From Strigops habroptila (lineage: Eukaryota > Chordata > Aves > Psittaciformes > Psittacidae), in contig NW_022651105.1 of assembly GCF_004027225.2 (NCBI RefSeq), positions 441,772-505,771 on the forward strand: 64,000 nucleotides of DNA, given 5' to 3'. The translations under genes and the position numbers were made by a program. Of the stretch, positions 45,009 through 56,924 are shown in pieces. Position 1 is the first letter of the stretch; each line of letters begins with the position of its first letter. The notes beneath the pieces are model-generated. The model was not told where the DNA came from and did not search any database. It saw only the letters and a list, made by a program, of their open reading frames with translations.

Positions 45009-46108
45009 GTAGGTGCCCTGTTTTTCTGCAGCAAGGTATAGTGAGGAGGAAGAAGAAGAAGAGGAGGAGGAGGAGGATGAAGAGGAGGAAGGTGAGTGGC
45101 CAGCGATGGAAGCAAGTGGGGTTTTTTTAGCAATGCCAGCCCATCGAGATGCTGAATGGCACGAGCCCTGAGCAGCAAGGATTCATCAGAGGATGCTGAG
45201 GAGATCTGCATTGGCCCATGCAGGAGGGCACTGCTTGGTGGTGGTCAGTGGCGGTCACGGTGGGTGTTTAGGGGTGAGCAGCAGACGGTGAAGAGACAGG
45301 ACATCATTGAAACGCAGGCGCGAGGAGAGGGCCCCAGCAGGTAAGGGCACACTTTGGGGACACACTGTAGGCTATTTGCAGGTTATCCTCTCAGCAGGGA
45401 TACAAGCAGTTGTTAAGGGGTGCAGGCAGTGTGAGGTTGGGACGTGTAGATGTCAAGTGGTGTGGGTGTCACGTTGGGTATCGTAGGTGTCAGGCTGGGT
45501 AGTGTAGGTGGCACTTGAGGCAGCAGAGGTGTTGGGTTAGGTAGCATAGGTGGCACTGTGGGTGAGCTCATGCGTCTGACTCAGGGTTAGCACAGCTTTA
45601 TTAGACCGGTTCCATCAGAGGCGCTTGGAAATGGGACAACTCGTGCTCAGCACTGAAGGCGTGCTGACATGGGACATGGCATCACCCAGACATGTGGCCT
45701 GTCAGGTGCATGGCGATGTTATATGTGCCCGGTGTCCACCCCGAATGTTGTGTCCCTTCTGGAATCGCAGCTCTTGTCACCAAACATCCCGGGGTGCCCG
45801 ACCTGTCACCTGCAGTTTTTCTTCACCCAAGGAAGTTGTGAATGCTCCATCCGTGGCAGTGTTTAAGGCCGGGTTGGACGGAGCAGAGTGAATGCAGGAA
45901 GGTCCTCAAGCTCTCCTGCTCACATTCCTCCCTCAGGGCATCTGAGCTCCCAAAGCTGTCGCTCTTGAGTGGGAATGCAAAGAGCTGCCCCCTCCGATGG
46001 GAGGAGATGCTCTGGAGGTGGAGGGTGTCTTCCCTGATGCAGAGGAGCCAAACCTGCTCCCACTCAGGGTGGACATTGCCTTGAAACCCGGCGCTGCCTT
46101 GGCTCTTG

Positions 46109-46312
46109 TGACATCACCCACCACCTATGATGCCACAAAGCACCGGCGCTGAGGTAGGCACAGCCAGGTATAAAGCCAGGGCTGTCCCTGTGTGTGGCAC
46201 TTGACAGAAGAGCTCACGGAGTGGTTGAGTCTCTCGTGAGCAAGCTGCATTGCTGGTACCGCACCTCAGTGGATTGCGGACAGAAAGCTACGGAAAGACA
46301 ACTTCTGACCAA
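46109..46312 (+). promoter_or_regulatory. MROH copy 4 promoter and non-coding exon 1
   Basis: CRE-like TGACATCA at 46109-46116, TATAAA at 46169-46174, exon 1 donor after 46312. Confidence 0.65.
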
Positions 46313-46397
46313 GTACGTGTGAAAAATCCTCCTCTCCCCTCCCCAAGTGCATTTTCCTCCTCCTCAGCTGGGGTGTGATGGAGGTGATCCCATCTGG

Positions 46398-46615
46398 TCT
46401 CATCTCATCGCATGTCATCACCTCAGCTCAGCTCATCTTCATCCCATTTCATCTTCATCTCATTTCATCGCATTGCATCGCATCATCTTCCTCACACCAC
46501 ATCATCACACCACATCATGACACCACATCTTCACTTCATCTCATCCATCTCATCTCATCTCACCCATCGCATCTCATCATCTTCCTCATTTCATAGAACA
46601 TATCACCACACCCCA
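46398..46615 (+). repeat. CATCT/CATCA simple repeat, unit 4
   Basis: Intron 1 simple repeat, as in the other units. Confidence 0.85.
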
Positions 46616-46760
46616 TCATAATCCTTATATCAAGTCACGGCTCATGGCGATGGGACAGGGCAGGAGCAAGGAGCCGGTGGGTTGCTCCTGAGCTCAGCCC
46701 TGATGCGTTTGGTCCAAGCTTCCCCCTCCACCACCTCAATCTTTTTCCTTCATCCACAGG

Positions 46761-49700
46761 ATGGCGAAGAAACCCCCCAGAACCCCAAGGAGGGCCTGGG
46801 AGGAGGAGAACAGGGCTCCCCAGAAGAGCAGATCTTCACCGGAGTCCTATGAGGAACCCCCGGTCCTGCCATTGAGGACTGGTGAGTGAGAGGCCCTGTT
46901 GGTCTGGGACCAGGACAAGGGGTGATGGGTTTAAACTGAAACAGGGGAAGCTGAGGTTGCACATAAGGAAGAAGTTCTTGCCTGTGAGAGTGGAGAAGCG
47001 CTGGCACAGCTTATCCAAAGAGGTGGTGAATGCTCCATCCCCGGCAGCGTTCAAGGCCAGGTTGGACAGAGCCTTGGGTGATATAGAATCATAGAATGGT
47101 TTGGGTTGGAAAGGACCTTAAGCTCATCCAGTTCCACTGATGTCCTCCACAGGCAGGGACACCACACACTAAACCGTGTCATGGTTCCATGTCATGGAAC
47201 TAGATGATCTTCAGGTCCTTTCCAACCCAACCCGTTCTAGGATTCTCTGACTCTATGGTGCTCGACAGCAGCACCACATTTCCCTGGCATGCTGGCGGAG
47301 GGCAGAGCTCCTTCCTCTGCTCTCCAAAGCTCTTCTCCTCCTCTATTAGATGCCACCTGGTTACCCGTTTACAGACTGGAGCAGGACAACGTGGAGCGCA
47401 TCAAGGCATTTGTCAAAAGCCCAACAATGGTAGGCATGGCCATTGTGAACAGGGGCTCTGCTGGTGGGTGCTGGCTTCAACCAGGGCCCCCCTAGAGTCC
47501 AGTCCCGCTGTCCCCTCTCATACTGCCTGTTTGTGTCTCTGTCCCCCCTGGTTTCCAGGATGAGCACCAGAAGATTGGCTTTCTGGAGAGCATCTGCTGC
47601 CTGTTGTGCACCGCCAGGTACTGCGGCTTGCACCAGGGGCTGGATGTCTTCTGCCACAAATACCATCTGGCAGAGATGATCAAGGTGAGGAGAGCACCCT
47701 GGGGATGCTATGGGCAGGGGGCAAGGCCTCCAGCACTCAGTGAGGGCAGCATTGGTGGCACTGGGTGCTGGCATCTACCACGTCCCTTATCCCCATTGTG
47801 CTCTGCAGATGCTGCTCCAACAGGAGCCCATGGACCAACTGTTCACCAAGGTGCGGCATCTCGCCATGGATGCCATAGCAGAATTGAGGTACCACAACTG
47901 CCCATCCCTCCTGGGGACCCCAGAGCTCTGTGTCCCCCTGCCCAAGGCCTCGAGGCACTGCTCCCAGCACCAGTGTCCAACTGGAGCCCTCTCTCTTTGC
48001 AGCTCAGTGGAGACAGGGCTGGCAGGCCAGGAGGAAAGCCTCCTGGAAATCTGCTGCAGAAGTGTCTTCTTCCTTCCTCCAAAGGAGGAGTTTTCGGACC
48101 TGGACACATACTACTATATCTACGTAAGTGCTGGAGGAGCTACAGGAGCCCACAGCTCCCTGCGGCTGCTCCCTGGTTACGCAGTGCTGCGGGATGAGCA
48201 CGGTTTAAGCCCAGCTGGCACCTTAAGTGCTACGCTCTGTCCTCCTTGCAGATGCTGGAATCCACGGACAACATGCTCTGGAGGCTGGTGCTCAACTCTC
48301 CTGCCCCCAGGGCCAGCGAGAAGCTGCGGAACATCCTGCAGGTCTGGCATGTGCTGAATGGGGTTCACAGGGGCTGTTGCTCACCCTGGGAACAGCGCTC
48401 TTGCTTGAGTGGATGGTCCCCACACCAGTGCCATGCACAGAGAGCGCCCTGCAGGGGTGGTGCCCACCTCCCTTGGGTAACCAAGGCCCTTCTGGAGCAC
48501 AGTGGCTGCAGAGGGTGGCATCTACCTACGTGCCCAGGCGCAAGGGGCAGTTATACGAAGCCAAAGGGGCAGGAACCCCACTAGAGGCTTTGCTGCCCAC
48601 TCTCAGGAGACTGATCCCCCCTGGGCTGGCATCTTTGCTGCCTCTCATCAGCCTGGTTTGGGACCAGCTTGGTGGGACCCACCGGACTTGTTAGGAAAAT
48701 TCCCTTCCCCTTAACTATTAGATAAGCCACTCTTTAAAGTATTAACATGTCTTTTATATATATCTGCATATATATATATGTATATATATTTATATGTACA
48801 CTGTAAGCATAGAATCATAGAATGGGTTGGGTTGGAAAGAACCTGAAGATCATCTAGTTCCAGTCCCCTGCCATGGGCAGGGACAGTGATGAGGTAGTGG
48901 ATTTTTGCTGCTAGTTTCAGCCCAGCCCTGGAAATGAGGATGTGTCTTCTCTTAGGCCTTTGTGGCACAGACATCAGCCACAGCCAAGGGGACAAAGACC
49001 TTGGTTCTGTCTTATTCAGCCTTGGCCATTGCACCGCAGCCCATCCTGCACTGTGCCTGGGCCTGTTTCCCTGCAGGCTGCAGGCACCCAATGTACTTCC
49101 CCAGCTTCTTCTCACCCCAGAATGTCCCTTCCTGTACTGGTGCCCCTCCATCCTCCCCTTGACACACAAAGCCACGGGCTGATCCTGACTCCCTCGGGGT
49201 GATGTTCAGCATCAGGAACCCCAGTAGAGGCTCAGAGGAAGCCTTGATGGAAGGAGTGCGGGTCCAGCCCATGCTGCTCCTGCTGCAGCACGTGTCTGCT
49301 CCCAGGGCACACCAGCAGCTTCTCTCTGCCCAGGTCCTGCTGAGCTTCACCAGCTCTGAGAGCGCCGTGGTGCGGGAGAGGGCCCTGGGGAGGATCAGGA
49401 CACTGAGCCAGTTGCTGTTTCACCATCACACACTGAGGGTAAGGAGCAGGCAGGCTCCAGCCAGAGCATCTCCCCCTCCCTGCACACCAGAGCAGGCGGC
49501 AGCTCTCCCCACATGGGGCTGCTTGGGGAGACGGGGCCCTGCAAAGCCTGCCTGCCCTCTGCCTTCTCCTCCTCCTCCTTTCTCCTTCTCCTCCTTCTTC
49601 TTTATCCTTCTCCTTTCTTCTTCTTCTTCTTCTTCTTTCTTCTTTCTTTTTTCATTCTCCTTCAGATTCTTCTTCTGGTCTTTCTCCTTCTCCTCCTTCC

Positions 49701-52700
49701 TTCTCCTCCTTCCTTCTCCTCCTTCCTTCTCCTCCTTCCTTCTCCTCCTTCCTTCTTCTCCTTCCTTCTCCTCCTTCCTTCTCCTCCTTCCTTCTCCTCC
49801 TTCCTTCTCCTCCTTCCTTCTCCTCCTTCCTTCTCCTCCTTCCTTCTCCTCCTTCCTTTTCCTCCTTCCTTCTCCTCCTTCCTTCCCCTCCTTCCTTCTC
49901 CTCCTTCCTTTCTTCTTCTACATTCTTCTTTGGGTTCTTCAGGTTCTTCACCTTGTTCTTGTTCTTCCACCTTCCTCCCGCAGGGCTTGCACCCGACTGA
50001 AACAGACCTATGCAGCCCTGTCTCCCAAGAAGAACTCTCAGTCCCGCTCCTGGGACAGCTTCTGGGTCGTCTCATCCTTTTCCGATTTGCCAAGGATGAG
50101 ACAAGCTCTCCAGCTTGGAGTGCTCTTTGGTGCCTCTATAATTACCTGCAGCATCAAGAAAGTAAGAGAAGTTGTGGTGGGCTTCATCCCTCTGCACACA
50201 CACGTCTCCTGGTGGGGCTGCTTCTCGCCTTCCTCCCTCCTTTCAGCAGCTTGAGCCCTGCTCTTCTGTGGTTCCCACAGCCAAAGCTACCACTGACTCC
50301 CATGTCCCAAAGGCAGGTTTTCCCTGTTTGTGAAGAGCAGCTCCATGCCTGCATCACCCCAGTGCCTGCAGCAAGAAGCTCTTCCTGATGCCCTCCAGTA
50401 ACCTCCTTGAGCGCTTGTGTCCTGCAGATCTCGGGGTGGTTTGGGAAGCTTGATGGCAAAGCTGCTGTGTCCTCCTGACTCTTCTGTGTCTCCCTTGTTG
50501 TTCAGGCAGGCCAAAGCCAAAGGGGGAAGGAGAAGAGCTCAAATGGGAAGAAGAAAACAGTGCCAAAGACCTTACCATGGTAATGAGCTCCCCCCATTGC
50601 TGGGACTCTGTGGCAAGAGCAGGGCACGTGTGTGAGCAAAGGCATCCAGAAGCAGCAGGGGCTGGTGTGGCCTCACTGTCCCTGGTGGGACGGTTCCTGC
50701 TGTCCTCAAGCAGGGACAATGCGGTGCCCATGAGCCCAACCTTCCTCCCCTAGGCGTTTGCAAATTCCCTTTATCCACGGGAGAGGACAGACTTTGTCTG
50801 CGTGGCCATCGAGGCGATGAGAGACTCCAGCATCTTTGAGAAGTGGGTAGCAGAAGACATTCTGGATCTGGTCATGAGAGACGTTGACTTCTGGCTGGCA
50901 GATGTGAGTGGCTTGTGGCTGGGTTGCCATGCCCTTCAGTCCTGTCAGGCCTTCTTCCTCCCTCCCTCCCTCCTTCCCAAACCTAGGAGGTGACTCGAAG
51001 CCACTTTCATGCAGCAGAGAGGGATGGGAAATGGCTGCACTCCAGTGGCAGCAGCACCATCCTCCCCTGTGTTCCCCCCTCCAGGTGCCAAGCATCGTAA
51101 GGAGCATCCATGAAAGCCTGCAGCAGAGCAGCAGAGATTCAGCGTGGTGCAAGCTGGGCGCCCTCCTTATCCTGCTGGTCCTGAAGCACCCGAGGGCATT
51201 GACCATCAGCATGGTGCTGAACATTCCCTCAAGTGACAGGTATCAGCCTTGAGGGCTTGTTCCCTGTGGGCAGAGGGGCCTGAAGACTCTCTGGCTTCCA
51301 GACCCAAGAACCCATGGCAGGGGAGTTGGAACTAGATGATCTTCAGGTCCTTTCCACCCCTCCCATGGGGAGCACCACCTTTGCCCTCTGCTGCCTGCCC
51401 ACGGCATCCCATGGGATGCATGGACCATGCTGACACAGCTCTCTGGCTTGCAGCGCTGGCATGGACATGTGGGAGCTGATCCTCACCATGCCCAAGACTT
51501 TGGAGGTCTTACGGGAGCTGCTCGGGATACTGCAGGACACAGGAGACACCTCCATCCCTGCCTTGGTTGTGAGTTAGAAAGGGCCTTGATGGCCTCCAGC
51601 GAGCCCCGCAGGCTCTGTAGTGGCTCACTGCTGTGTTTCCTTCAGGCCATGGCCTCCAGTGAGGATGCTGGTGAGGAGTCCCATGTCGAGAGCTCTCAGG
51701 ACCACCCAAGCCTGCGGACAGTGTCCCTGTTGCTTGAGAACCTCATTGTGCTGTCGGAGAGACCTGACTTGGTGAGCAGGGCATGGTCATGGGGAGCCCT
51801 CTTGGCAGTGGGTCAGGGCATGATCATGGGGAGCCCTCTTGGCAGTGGGTCAGGGCATGGTCGTGGGGAACCCTCTTGGCAATGGTGCACCTTGGTGAGT
51901 GCAGTGTTGTGTCAGGGTTTCACAACAAGGAACCTCCATCTCTTCCTACAGGCAAGGAAACTGCAGATCCTCCTGCCACACATCATGGGCAGGCTCCGGA
52001 ACGCCAAGGAAGAGGTCAAGATAAAGGCCCTGGTGATCATAAGGAACGCGATGGGCCACCTACTGAAGAAGGAAGCCAGCCCCATTGCTGTGCAGCTGGT
52101 TGGGGACCTCCTGCCCCTCTTTGATGGAGTAAGGCTGCTGGGCCCTGCAGATGGGCACCCTGCAATGACTCGGAGCAGGGGCTGCTCCCTGGGCTCTCAT
52201 GGGATGGTTTCTGGGCTTTGCATCCCAGCACAGCTTCCCCCTGCTGCAGGATCTGCCCCCACAGCTTCCCCCCTCACATCAGCATGGACAGGGAGCTGCT
52301 CTTGCTCAAAGTCCCCCTTTCCTCCTTGCCACCAGGAGTCCAGCCAGCTGCGAGAGCTCTCCATCCGCCTCTTCAGAGTCCTGCTGGACTCGGTGGTGAG
52401 GAGCGACAAGAGGAGGATGAGGAGCAGCACACGGGGCTTTCTGGTCCCGCTCTTCCTCCACATGAGCGACCAGAGCGACAGCGTGGCCGAGGTACAGATC
52501 TCAGAGACCCCCATCTTTGGGCCAGGGCATGTCCCACCTTCCTAAGGACAGGTTCACCCCAGGATCACCCAGGCTCTCCTTGCCCAGGCCATGGTGCCAT
52601 CTCCTACGTCCCGTTCTTGTGCAGGCCTCCAGGGAAGCGCTCCTTGCTTCAGCAACGCTCCTCGGGTGGCGAGAGCTCCAACACCTCCTGAAGACAAGGC

Positions 52701-53435
52701 AGACATGGAGGATTGCAGAGTGCTTGGTGAGGGGCTCTGCGCCCTGCAGCCATGTCTCTTCTCCACGTCCCTCTCCCATCCCTGTGCCCGTTGGCATCCC
52801 TTGGACCACCCTGCCCATCCCACAGGGCTCCTGGCTGGGAGATGGGAACGGGCAAGGGGAAAGGGAGGCGCTGGGAGAAGGGACTGCTCCAGCCGAGCGG
52901 GGAGGCTCTGTGGCATCCCATCCCCTTGTGCTCTCTGCAGCTGGAGCGGAGCAGGAAAAGGGCTGAGGAATACCTGGACCAGAGCGTGCCGTACCTGGAG
53001 GATGCTCAGGCCCCCTTGCGAGAGGCAGCCATCAGGTTCATCGGTGAGCCACAGCCCCTGGGGTCCCTCTTTAGGCAGCTGGGCCCCAATCCCCACCGCT
53101 GCCCCCCCGGAGATCCCTGGGCTCAGCACCGATGGGGAGCAGGGGGCTGATGGATCTCTGTGCCCAGGACTGGCCGCACGGCCCCTAAGGGGCAGGAACG
53201 AGCTGAAGCTGGAGCAGATCTGCCGAGGTGAGGAGGGAGCAGGCTCTGGGGAGGATGCCTGGGGGTCTATGGGAGGCTCATCTCAGCTCTGTCCCTTTGG
53301 CTCACAGCCCTTGAGACGCTGCCGGAGGAAAGTGATCCCGTCATCTGTTCCCTGGCAATTCAGACCGTGCTCATCCTGAGAAGGCCACCGGTGCGGCGCA
53401 CATTGGGATGGCGCCTGCGAGCGCTCTGCTGCTGA
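46761..53435 (+). CDS. MROH-like: Maestro HEAT-like repeat (MROH) family protein, copy 4, 748 aa
   Basis: Coding exons: 46761-46881, 47350-47429, 47559-47684, 47809-47888, 48003-48123, 48252-48341, 49334-49438, 49984-50161, 50506-50579, 50754-50903, 51085-51239, 51454-51568, 51646-51771, 51952-52128, 52336-52491, 52625-52726, 52941-53043, 53168-53227, 53308-53435. Open frame; lengths as in copies 2 and 3. Private changes include SYEEPP for SNEEPP (exon 2) and KDETSSPAW (exon 9). Exons 13-17 match copy 3, exon 8 matches copy 2 (LLFHHHTLR) and part of intron 7 matches copy 1, so this copy is a patchwork. Family reasoning is as for copy 2. Confidence 0.88.
46897..47260. repeat. Nested CR1 pair in MROH intron 2, unit 4
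   Basis: Same nested arrangement as in unit 1. The inner CR1 tail here reads TTTGGGTTGG, closer to the usual CR1 form than TTTGGGATGG of units 1-3. Confidence 0.85.
49563..49915 (+). repeat. 13-bp polypyrimidine minisatellite, unit 4 (longest allele)
   Basis: About 17 repeats of TTCTCCTCCTTCC with occasional T-for-C variants, directly 5' of the exon 9 acceptor region. Confidence 0.92.
51784..51886 (+). repeat. 37-bp minisatellite in MROH intron 14, unit 4 (3 copies)
   Basis: Sequence variants identical to unit 3. Confidence 0.88.
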
Positions 53436-53672
53436 TGCTGGACAGCTGGGAGCGGCAGCCCTTTCCTTAGGGAAAGGGGTGTCATCCTTAAACCTGGACT
53501 AAAGAGCTTCAGAAACAAAAGAGCTAAAAGAGCGGCTCCTGAGCTGCCGCGTTCCCAGCGCTCCATCTTCTGGAGACAGCAGGGGCAGAGGGACCCTTGC
53601 TCTGAATAGCACCAGGCAGCAGAGAGGCATCCAGCCAGCACAGACTCCAAACCTGACACCATGTCATCCAGC

Positions 53673-53678
53673 AATAAA
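53673..53678 (+). terminator. Poly(A) signal, MROH copy 4
   Basis: AATAAA, 238 bp after the stop codon. Confidence 0.75.
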
Positions 53679-54004
53679 GAAGTGGAGGTTTTGTAAAGGG
53701 CTCTGTGTGTGAAAGCTTGAAAATGGGCAGTTTAGAAGTGCAGGTAACAAGGAGAAGCAGCGGTTCCTTATGAGCTCCTAGAGCTTGAGGAGAGGTAGAA
53801 GACTGGTACCACGTGGATCAGGAGAGTAACGGCCAACCTCAGACAGCTTAGGAAAGGGGGTGCCAATGGGAAATGAAACGGTATTCCTAAAGGAACTTGC
53901 TCCATTCTAATCCTAAAAGTCACGCTCCTTGAGCTAAGAGACCCTTGCCCACAGAGACCCTTACTCACGGGCCATGTGTAGTCAAGTAGAAGTCTAGAAG
54001 AGTT

Positions 54005-54262
54005 AGGGTTGGAAAGGACCTTAAGATCATGTAGTTCCAACCCCCTGCCTTGGGCAGGGACACCTCACACTAGAGCAGGTTGCTCCAAGCCCCTGTGTCC
54101 AACCTGGCCTTGAACACTGCCAGGGATGGGGCAGCCACAGCTTCTCTGGGCACCCTGTGCCAGCGCCTCAGCACCCTCCCAGGGAAGAACTTCTTCCCTA
54201 TGTCTGACTGAAATCTGCCCTGTTTAAGCTTGAATCCGCTGCCCCTTGTGCTATCACTACAG
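54005..54262 (-). repeat. CR1 LINE fragment downstream of MROH, unit 4
   Basis: Same - strand CR1 insertion as at 12233. Confidence 0.9.
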
Positions 54263-54359
54263 TCCCTGATGAAGAGCCCCTACATAAATATATCTGGTGC
54301 CCTTAAACAGAGACGAGAGAATGTAAGAGCCAATATTGCACATAGAGACTGCTGCGCCT

Positions 54360-54390
54360 ATGGCAAACAGGGATCTTCCCTGTTTGCCAT
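54360..54390. repeat. Perfect 14-bp hairpin, unit 4
   Basis: Identical stem-loop to 26685-26715. Confidence 0.9.
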
Positions 54391-54943
54391 GTGTCCAAGC
54401 GGGGAGCTGGCAGGCGGAGGGTGCGCTGCAGCAGTTCTCCAGCCCCAGGCACCTCCATCCCTTCCAATCACCATGGTACCCCTAAAACACCCCAAAATCC
54501 ACCTTGTACCCCAAACCCACCCAGCCTCAGGCATCTCCGTCCCTCCCAACACTGCTGGTAGCCCTAAATGTTCCCAAACCCCACCTTTCTTAGGCCCCAG
54601 AAGGAAGGATCCCCACACACAGCATGTTGGGGTGCAGGGATGCTGCTTTGGGTGACAGCCCCAGCTCATGGCCCTGCAGGAGGTTCTCCCGCTGCCACCG
54701 CTCAGTCTAGACCTGGGAGGAGATGCAGTGGTGGGATACAGGCACCTGAAGTCCCCTCCATTCATGGTCTCCCCGAGCCTTCTCTTCTCCACACTGGACG
54801 TTTGCACTTTGGGAGCTGCTATCTCGGTCACTGGAGACTGGTGTCCAGTGGGGCTTTATGCAGATGGAGTTTTAGGTGGGTACGTAAGGGAGGACATCCA
54901 TGTTGGTGGCACCGTTCCGGAGGTCTCCATGTGTGGGAATTAA

Positions 54944-56924
54944 GTGGATGTTTCCGTAAGTGCTCCTAAGCCTCCCTGGATTCCTGTTGGTGGGTTTCAG
55001 CTCCAGGATGAGCAGTGAGATGAGTGGGAGCAATGTGCTCTCAGGTGGGCTTGGTTACCCTTAGCAGGCACCAGAAGGTTCTCTGAAGCTGTTGATTGTT
55101 CTGGGAGGGTTGGGCTTGCAGAGGAAGGTGTGCAGGGAGTTGGGTTCCTTTTCTTGTGGTTTTCTGAGGTGGAAAGTATGAGCTGAACTTGGCTTTGCTG
55201 TGGGAAGAAAGTAGTTCTGGTTTGGTTGGAGGGCTGGGCTCTGCTGATGTACATGGGCTTCTCCACTTGCTGCCTTGAGCCTTCTGTGTGCTTCTGAGGG
55301 AGAGCTTAGTGCTGCCTTCTTCCTTGAGGACTGACAACAAGAGCATGGCAGAGAAAGGAGGTAAGGAGAGCTGGAAGGGATTTGCATGCTGCCCTGAGAG
55401 TGGGATGCAGAAAGAAAGTTGGCTCTTTTCTGAAGGTCTTAAACCTCTGAATGATGAGTTTGGCCTGAGGGTAGCCAGTGATGGTGCCCTTCTTGGAGCA
55501 GGATTCCTCTGTGCCCTGTGCTGTGGGGTGGGTAGGCAGTAGGTTATGTGCTTTAGAGAAGTTGCTTGCTGTGCTTTAGAGCCTGGTTGTGCTTCCTATT
55601 GTTGGTGTGAATGCTGCTTGCCTTAGCACCAGGCAATGCCCAAATGCATGTTGTGTCTTTGTTAAGAGGTACTTTTTGCTTTGCTGAGTGCTCCCTGTTC
55701 CTTGCACTGAAACATGGAGGGGTCTAAACCAATGCCATTGGGCTCTGTGCCTGTGGTTGTTGCAAACAGTACTGACTTGCTGGCCCCAAACCCCTACCTC
55801 TCTTTAAAAAATCTATATATTCTTTGGACTAGGCCTTGCTTACAGCATGCAGCAATTGCATGAGCTGTATCTAATTGTGATTTTGTGTTTGAAAGCATTT
55901 CCTGTGAGTGGCTGGTGTCAGTGTCACCATGTATAAGGAGGGAGAAATAAGCACAGAGCAGCCAGATAACACGATGAAAGTGTCCAAATAAGTCTGTAGA
56001 GGAACTCAGTGTGAGACCTTTGCATGAGCCCTGTGCCTCCTCTGCTCTTCCTCAGCTGCTGCCCTGGGCTGTGATAGCCCAAAGCAGAAGGAAAGACTCA
56101 TTGTCTGCCCAGGTGCTGTAGAAACAAGTGCCTGGGCCAAAGGGCTGATGAGATCTCCCCCACAGCTGGTCTCGGCCTACCTTGGGCCCCCTTGCTGTGT
56201 CTGGGAGAGGGGAAACTGAGGCACAGAGCTGCTGGGTCATGTGCAGGGCTTGCAAGATCCCTGCTGGTGCAAGCATCAGGTAGGTGCCTGTTGGAAACTG
56301 CAGCACTTGTAATGGACGATACTGGGTGGCAGAGTAGGTCCTTGCTGACGTTGGGCATATATGTGCCAGCAGGTGTACTCCTGCCAAACCTTCATCTTGG
56401 CTCTTGAGATCAGAGGCAGACTGAGGTTGTGTCCTTGTGAAGCCCTGCTCTGGGTCTTTTTCAAGCTCTCCATCTCTCCCCTTAGAGCCTTTCTGGGATG
56501 ATTTCAGTGGTCTGTGCCTCAGTTTCCCTACCTGTAAACCAGGAAGAACAGCAATTTTCCCCTGCTTCTCTGGTTTTTCCAATTGACTCTTTTGATTTAA
56601 ACCCCCTCTGTGTTTCTTTGGAAAGCAGCTCCCACTAGTAAATGCTAACTAGTCCTTTTCAGTCTCAGGTTTGAGTCAGCGACACAGGCATCAGCCGTTC
56701 TGTGCTGCAGCAGAAAGAGTGTGCCGGTGACCCCAGTCCTGCACAGACAGTAAAGACAGGGTACAAAGGAAAACAGGGGGAAACAACAAAGTCTAAAGCC
56801 GTTTTTCAGGGTTCCAGCACATTCTCCACAATGTTTGCATCTTTTTGGCACTCCCTGATGTTCTGAAGAGCTTTGATGATGCTGGATTGGATTAGCAAAT
56901 AGGTTTAGACCACTCCAGTAATGC
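54944..56924. other. 3' spacer of unit 4
   Basis: Collinear with the other 3' spacers. A short frame from 55288 to 55542 is open here but not in the other units, so I do not call it a gene. Confidence 0.5.

Larger units (their letters stand above)
41898..56924 (+). repeat. Segmental duplication unit 4 (complete)
   Basis: Fourth copy and the most complete reference unit at 15.03 kb. It carries every module without a gap: spacer, inverted old monomers (42993-43288), forward satellite (43494-44450), IgLON-like exon, promoter, an open MROH gene and the 3' spacer. The next copy starts at 56925 with the same first bases as positions 1, 29235 and 41898. Confidence 0.95.
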
